From Vibrio sp. YMD68 (lineage in GTDB: Bacteria > Pseudomonadota > Gammaproteobacteria > Enterobacterales > Vibrionaceae), in NCBI RefSeq assembly GCF_029958905.1, contig NZ_CP124613.1, positions 558,001-622,000 of the forward strand: a stretch of DNA of 64,000 nucleotides, read 5' to 3'. This document shows, piece after piece, positions 58,845 to 64,000 of the stretch. Under the pieces are notes generated by a model. It made no database searches. It worked only from the letters and a program-made list of their open reading frames with translations, and was not told the DNA's origin. Both the position numbers and the translations under genes were made by a program. How positions within the stretch are numbered: the stretch's first letter is position 1; the number at the start of each line of letters is the position of its first letter.

Positions 58845-60515
58845 ATGAATAAAACATTATTGTTGAGCACGTTAGCGACTTCATTAGCACTTTCTCCCAT
58901 GACAAATGCTACTGATATTTCCGACAAGAACCAGTTAACTATTATTCCCAATCACAACGCGTCACTGATTCGAAATTTTAATCCATTTTCTGTTTCTCGT
59001 ATGCATACAGCAAGAGATTTTATTTTTGAGCCTTTGGTGGTTTTCAACGAATTGAAAGGAAATATCCCTGAATTCAGGTTAGCGACGGGATATGCATTAA
59101 GTAGCGATCTACTTAGTGTCACGTTTGATTTGCGAAAAGGTGTGCTTTGGTCTGATGGTGAAGCGTTCAATGCGGATGATGTCATCTACACCTTTGAGTT
59201 GATCAGACAGCATCCGGCATTTGATGACCGTGGAGTCAGCAGCAATATTAAGTCAATCGAGAAGGTTAACGATCACCAGGTTCGATTCTTTTTAAATGAA
59301 GTGAACACCAATATTCCATATGAACTCGTGCAAGTTCCGGTCGTTCCTGAGCATCAATGGTCTAAAGAGAAAGATCCTCTGACATTCCTCAATCCATATC
59401 CTGTTGGAACAGGCCCGTTTACCGAGTTCCCTCAATTCACTTCAACGCTGTTTCTTCAATGTGAAAACCCGAACTACTGGGATAGCGAAAACTTGGATGT
59501 GGACTGCTTGAGAATCCCTCAGATGAACCACAATGACCAAGTTTTAGGGGAGTTAATGAACTCCAGAATCGATTGGGCTGGGTCATTCGTGCCAGATATC
59601 GACCAAACCTTTTTGAAAGCGTCGACCGATCATGGCTACTGGTACCCACCAGCGGGGACACAAGCTTTCATGTTTAACTACAAATCGAAAGATCCGGTCA
59701 AGCATGAAGTGATGAATGATGTAAACTTTCGTCGTGCCTTCTCAATGTCTCTGAACCGACAGGTCCTGATTGATGTTGCTAACTACGGAAATGGTGTCGT
59801 GAATGATTTCGCTTCTGGTTTAGGTTATGCGTTTGAGGCGTGGTCAGATGAAAAAACCCACAAACAGTATCAACCATTTATGACCTATTCTCCTGAAAGT
59901 GCTCGCAAGCTGTTGAAAGACTCTGGTTATACTGATCGAGACGGCGACGGCTATGTAGAGAGCCCTTCCGGTGCTTCTTTTGAGTTGGAAATACAGTCAC
60001 CGCAGGGATGGACAGATTTCAATAATACGGTGATGTTGTCGGTTGAACAGTTGATGGAAGTTGGGATTAAGGTCAAAGCGCGATCTCCGGATTTCTCACT
60101 TTATAATCAGGCGATGGCTAATGCAGAATACGATGTGGCTTATACCAACTACTTCCATGGCGCTACACCGCACCGATACTGGGACAGTGCTTATCACTCT
60201 AGGTTGCAAGCGTCGACTGGAATGCCTAGATTTGCAATGCACCATTGGAAAAGTGAGCAGCTAGATGAGCTACTCGATGGTTTTTACCAAACAGCCGATA
60301 GCGTTGAACAAAAAGAGATCGCTCATCAAATTCAAGCGTTGATTGCAAAAAATCAGATCACTGTGCCTGTCTTGTCTGGGCCAAATTTCTACCAATACAA
60401 TACCAAACGATTTACTGGCTGGTGGAATGCAGACAATCCGAAAGGTCGCCCAATGGTATGGGAAGGTACACCGGAAAGATTGCTTCATGTTCTCGATTTG
60501 AAGCCGAGAAGCTAG
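58845..60515 (+). CDS. ABC transporter peptide-binding protein (SBP family 5)
   Basis: A 556-residue periplasmic binding protein with signal peptide (LLLSTLATSLALSPMTNA). SBP_bac_5 features: FDLRKGVLWSDGEAFNADDVIYTF, VPEHQW, the FNYKSKDPV domain-2 start and a DGDGYVESPSG loop. The family carries oligopeptides, dipeptides or sugars. No permease or ATPase genes are adjacent, so this is an orphan binding protein. A good terminator follows. Confidence 0.93.
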   Translation: MNKTLLLSTLATSLALSPMTNATDISDKNQLTIIPNHNASLIRNFNPFSVSRMHTARDFIFEPLVVFNELKGNIPEFRLATGYALSSDLLSVTFDLRKGVLWSDGEAFNADDVIYTFELIRQHPAFDDRGVSSNIKSIEKVNDHQVRFFLNEVNTNIPYELVQVPVVPEHQWSKEKDPLTFLNPYPVGTGPFTEFPQFTSTLFLQCENPNYWDSENLDVDCLRIPQMNHNDQVLGELMNSRIDWAGSFVPDIDQTFLKASTDHGYWYPPAGTQAFMFNYKSKDPVKHEVMNDVNFRRAFSMSLNRQVLIDVANYGNGVVNDFASGLGYAFEAWSDEKTHKQYQPFMTYSPESARKLLKDSGYTDRDGDGYVESPSGASFELEIQSPQGWTDFNNTVMLSVEQLMEVGIKVKARSPDFSLYNQAMANAEYDVAYTNYFHGATPHRYWDSAYHSRLQASTGMPRFAMHHWKSEQLDELLDGFYQTADSVEQKEIAHQIQALIAKNQITVPVLSGPNFYQYNTKRFTGWWNADNPKGRPMVWEGTPERLLHVLDLKPRS

Positions 60516-60555
60516 TCATTTTAGCTGATGCTCTGGTTTGAGTGAGATAGAAAAC

Positions 60556-60589
60556 AAAAAGCCCGCCTAGACGATTAGGCGGGCTTTTT
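60556..60589. terminator. Bidirectional terminator
   Basis: AAAAAGCCCGCCTA and TAGGCGGGCTTTTT around a 6-nt loop, between the convergent peptide-binding gene and RRM gene. T tracts on both strands. Confidence 0.93.
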
Positions 60590-60606
60590 AGTATAGAAAG
60601 GGCCAG

Positions 60607-60846
60607 TTAGCTGTTGGCTCTTTTTACACGAATCTTGCTTTTAGCAACGTCAGCTAGATTAAGGCCAGTAATGGCGGCCTTAGCTTCTGCTTCATTTGGC
60701 ATTTCAACAAAAGCGAACCCTTTAGACTGGCCAGTTTCCTGATCTAATACAAGAGTGCATTCACCTACTTCACCATGAGCAGAAAATAATACTCGAACTT
60801 CATGTTCTGTTGTTGTGCGAGCGAGGTTGCGGACTAAAAGTTTCAT
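60607..60846 (-). CDS. Small RRM RNA-binding protein
   Basis: 79 residues, a single RRM: RNP2 KLLVRNLA at the N-terminus and RNP1 SKGFAFVEM (about 42-50). Typical of Vibrio/Shewanella small RNA-binding proteins of the RbpA type, often cold-induced. The target RNA is unknown. Confidence 0.93.
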   Translation of the reverse strand: MKLLVRNLARTTTEHEVRVLFSAHGEVGECTLVLDQETGQSKGFAFVEMPNEAEAKAAITGLNLADVAKSKIRVKRANS

Positions 60847-61123
60847 AATAAACCGTTTGGTATTGAAAGAACGGGCTCGATTGTCGCAGGTTCATTGTGA
60901 CAAACCAAGGTAATTCTCATTTGGTTTGGTGTTCGAGGTTTTTGAATCATTCACCAAGCCAACGCAAACAACGAAACCAGCAAATAAGAAAGCATTGGCA
61001 CCTCTGCGAGTATTGTGCGCTTCCGCAAGTATTTTGCACCGCCAATCTAGAAGACGGTGCGAAATTGCGCCCCACTGGTTAAATCACGATGCGGTCACTC
61101 TATGAGTTAACTGCCTTAGGAAT

Positions 61124-61996
61124 CTAACTGTCTTGGGCTTGCGGTTTCAAAGCAAGTGCTTGGTCAATATCCGCCGCACTATGGCGTTCTGCAACGGCTT
61201 CCCAAGGCTCACCCCATGTTCGGTTAACGATACGTCCACGTTGAACGGCGGGTCTTTGCTCAATATACGTTGCCCAGCGTTGAAGGTTTTTGTAGCTTGA
61301 TACATCAAGGAACTCAGCCGCATCGTAGATATTGCCAAGAACAAGATTACCGTACCAAGGCCAGATTGCGATGTCGGCGATGCTGTACTCTTCCCCTGCA
61401 ATGTAAGAATGATCAGCTAATTGCTTGTCCAATAAGTCGAGCTGGCGTTTTATTTCCATGGTGAATCGATTAATCGGATACTCAAACTTTTCAGGTGCAT
61501 ACGCATAAAAGTGACCAAAACCGCCACCTAGGTATGGCGCAGACCCTTGTAGCCAGAATAACCAGTTCAATACATTGGTGCGAGAGGTGACATCCTTCGG
61601 AATAAAGTGTTCAAATTTTTCTGCTAAGTAAAGAAGGATTGAACCGGATTCAAAAACATTGACTGGGGATGCTTGCGAGCGATCAACCAATGCTGGGATT
61701 TTCGAGTTTGGGTTGACTTCCACAAAGCCACTTGAGAATTGGTTCCCATCACCGATGGAGATCAAGTGGGCGTCATACTCAGCTTCAGTGCGTCCAAGCG
61801 CTAATAACTCCTCAAGTAAAATAGTGACCTTCTGACCGTTAGGTGTCCCCATAGAATACAACTGATAGGGGTGCTGACCGACAGGCAGATCTTTATCATG
61901 AGTCGCTCCGGATACGGGTCTGTTGATGCTAGCCCAAGTACCGCCGCCTTTCGTATCTTCTTGCCAAACCTTTGGTGGAGTATATTCTTTAGTCAT
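61124..61996 (-). CDS. yghU: YghU-family glutathione S-transferase / disulfide reductase
   Basis: 290 residues: thioredoxin-like N-terminal domain (QLYSMGTPNGQKVTILLEELL, with NGQK typical of the family) and a helical GST C-terminal domain (YSIADIAIWPWYG). YghU proteins bind glutathione and reduce disulfides rather than act as classical transferases. Length matches the E. coli protein (288). Confidence 0.95.
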   Translation of the reverse strand: MTKEYTPPKVWQEDTKGGGTWASINRPVSGATHDKDLPVGQHPYQLYSMGTPNGQKVTILLEELLALGRTEAEYDAHLISIGDGNQFSSGFVEVNPNSKIPALVDRSQASPVNVFESGSILLYLAEKFEHFIPKDVTSRTNVLNWLFWLQGSAPYLGGGFGHFYAYAPEKFEYPINRFTMEIKRQLDLLDKQLADHSYIAGEEYSIADIAIWPWYGNLVLGNIYDAAEFLDVSSYKNLQRWATYIEQRPAVQRGRIVNRTWGEPWEAVAERHSAADIDQALALKPQAQDS

Positions 61997-63510
61997 TAAT
62001 TTATCCTGTCTGTGAGTAACTCACTACAATGTAGGTCATGATCGTCTTTTGTATTCAACATTTGATCACGAAATTCATTGTTGCACACTTTTGTTATCAA
62101 TTTGTGCAAAATTAGGCGTGTCTTAATTGAGCTGGCGTATCTTTATTGGGAAGTAATAGACGCAAAAAAGCCCATGGATTGCTTGAGGTGAACCCCTGGA
62201 ATTGTGCTGGGTCGCCAGAGTTTGAGACTAGAATCGCAGAGAGCGCACAATGTCTATGCACCCCCCATAACTGTTAGGGGCGATCAGGTCGAGGGTATTA
62301 TTCATACAATTTGGCAGTGTACACTCTCCAACAAAAGCCGAAATGAAGGCTTTACAAATAAAATCATATGCTTATATGTGGTGAGCTACATCAGCAGATA
62401 CGCTCCAAGGAGATGCCAGACCTGAGTATCTATCATTGTGTCGTTTTACTTTCTCAATTAAACACAGCGACAGTGCTGTGCATTAGAATTGGCAACTCAA
62501 TACCAGATTACTTAATGAGCTGGATCGATTATATGAGTCGATATTCCTGTAAAAAAATATCATTCTTTATCCAAAAAACTCACTTAAGAGAGAGCAGTTT
62601 ATACACCTGCGCAGTCTCACAGCACCAGTTCTAACAAATAGTTGTATTGAAGATGCATGTAACAACGCGGTATATCAATTGACGGGAAAGCATAGCAGCA
62701 CAGTGAATTAATTGCTGTTCTATCAATTAGTCATTCACTAAATGATTTCTTATCGATTGTATAAACAGCTATTCTATCTCAATGCACCATTAAGGCACTG
62801 TTATCCTCCACTGGCAAACTAAGATTAACGAGTTATCGACAGCATTCTTGATTAAATTAGGAGCCGGAAAATTTCAGCCTACCAAGGCTTCTAAGGTTTA
62901 AGATTGATTACATATTTTTAATTGTAAATTATTGTTTTATATAATATCAGTAAATATCACTTTCCAATTTGAACGAGGTGTACGAACGATCATGATATCT
63001 ATAATATAGGTGGGAACCGTCGTGAATTCTACGATCGCTCCCTAGTTATGCCTTTCTACTACATCCAGACACCTACATTAACCGCTCACTAATACTGCTT
63101 GAATACTCAGGGGAAACAGTCATAGCATGCTGATTGAGTGACTGGGCTAAAGTTCACCTAGGGTGTAGGAGTGATAAAAATGCGCAACCAAACCCAAATG
63201 GTCTTTATTTCCATATTTTTACAAATAAAACCTCTCAGTCATAACGAGGTATGAGAACGAACGGGCGGCCAATAAACTCGGTGATATGGGTGTAAATTTG
63301 GTGGCGTTTATGATCGATCCCTAGTTATGTGTTAAATTATCCGCCTTTCATGTACCCACTTAATGAGCAGTCAAATATCGAGGTCAATGGTTGGTATAAA
63401 GATTAAGTGGCGTCATAGAGACTAAGAAGGAAAAGGGAGCTCATCTTATTCGAAGAGTCAGCGATTTGCCGACTCCTCTTGCAACCGAAGCTTAATTAGG
63501 TTTTTGTTAA
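61997..63510. other. Long gene-free region
   Basis: About 1.5 kb with no convincing gene: open frames at 62204-62425 and 62368-62634 have no family resemblance and no good ribosome-binding site. It contains a diverged direct repeat (about 62970-63050 and 63244-63336), in both copies starting AACGAGGT and ending TCCCTAGTTATG. Confidence 0.6.
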
Positions 63511-64000
63511 CTATAGGCTTGCCAAATACAACTCTTCAACTTGAGCTGCGTCCATCGCTCTTGGGTTGCCACCCATACAAACATCATCCAGCGCCTTTTG
63601 AATCCAACCACCGATGTCTGACTTTTCGATCCCTAGTTCTGAAAAACCAGAAGGAATTTTCACTTCTTCAGACAGCTTTTGAATCAATGAAATAGCAAGT
63701 TCTGCCGCTTGCTCATCATTCATATCGCGAGTATCACCACCCATGGCCTCCGCAACCTTTTTAAACGCTCCTGGAACAGCTTCTGCGTTAAATTTGCTAA
63801 TAATCGGTAGTAAGATTGCATTACACACACCATGAGGTAAGTTGTGTGTCGCCCCAGGTTGATGCGCAAGAGCATGAACTGCTCCTAAGCCTGCTGAGTT
63901 GAATGACATACCAGCTAAAAATTGGGCGTCAGCTAGGCTAGCTCTAGCTTCCATATTTTGACCATCTTCAACAGCGATAGGGAGCCATTTTGTAATTAAC
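63511..64000 (-). CDS. Iron-containing alcohol dehydrogenase, C-terminal part
   Basis: The frame is open to the end of the window, so the gene begins outside. The visible 160 residues hold the metal-binding helices: NSAGLGAVHALAHQPGATHN and LPHGVCNAILLP (His ligands). Fe-ADH superfamily (YiaY/FucO type), NAD-dependent alcohol oxidation. Confidence 0.92.
   Translation of the reverse strand, partial: LITKWLPIAVEDGQNMEARASLADAQFLAGMSFNSAGLGAVHALAHQPGATHNLPHGVCNAILLPIISKFNAEAVPGAFKKVAEAMGGDTRDMNDEQAAELAISLIQKLSEEVKIPSGFSELGIEKSDIGGWIQKALDDVCMGGNPRAMDAAQVEELYLASL

Noticed and set aside
62204..62634. Two small ORFs in the gap after yghU
   Set aside because: No ribosome-binding sites, no family resemblance, and they overlap each other in different frames.

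Overview
The window looks like a Vibrionaceae chromosome, most likely Vibrio, about 28 kb of which is a mobile island. The core genes support this: gcvP-gcvH-glyA divergent from an XRE-cupin regulator plus gcvT (an arrangement known from Vibrio chromosome II), a trypsin-like protease with a GlyGly-CTERM tail, phhA-phhB, proXWV and yghU. The species cannot be named from the sequence alone.

Layout. Bases 1-5391 hold the 3' end of feoB with its small Cys-rich partner, a lipoprotein, two copies of a RAYT-type MITE, a short-chain dehydrogenase whose promoter carries a MerR-type operator, a MerR regulator, and a decayed transposase fragment. Bases 5397-33618 are a Tn7-like transposon. Its ends are TGATCA followed by arrays of an 18-bp motif (GATAACYAAGTTGGAAAC type), and it is flanked by the 5-bp duplication AAAAC. 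The right end lies 8 bp of spacer plus the duplication beyond the gcvP stop codon. An older right end of the same family abuts the left end, so the site has probably been used at least twice. Bases 33632-64000 are core: the glycine cleavage operon and its regulator, gcvT, the protease, a two-component system, a NagE-like PTS permease, YddG, a CDF transporter, a LysR regulator and methyltransferase, acetoacetyl-CoA synthetase, phhAB, proXWV, a peptide-binding protein, an RRM protein, YghU, and the end of an iron-dependent alcohol dehydrogenase.

Inside the transposon, the leftward operon tnsA-tnsB-tnsC-tniQ-tnsD (29325 to 21123) is the transposition machinery. It is damaged: tnsB is split by an IS3-family element, and the short tniQ carries a 1-bp frameshift across its zinc-finger region. 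A second, intact-looking TnsA stands alone at 18305-19147. The cargo looks like a set of anti-phage or anti-plasmid modules: a PLD-type nuclease, a putAbiC membrane protein with a small partner, a DUF262/DUF262-DUF1524(HNH) pair, a large DEAD/DEAH helicase (split by the second copy of the same IS), a DUF2188 protein plus a membrane protein with a repeated C-terminal motif, and an ABC-three-component (ABC-3C) system with an HNH effector between tnsA and the right end. Two cargo blocks are bracketed by short direct repeats, which suggests modular exchange.

As it stands the transposon probably cannot move by itself (tnsB is broken), but its ends are intact and could be mobilised in trans. The right end carries its own transcription terminator, which would stop gcvP transcripts about 100 bp inside the element.
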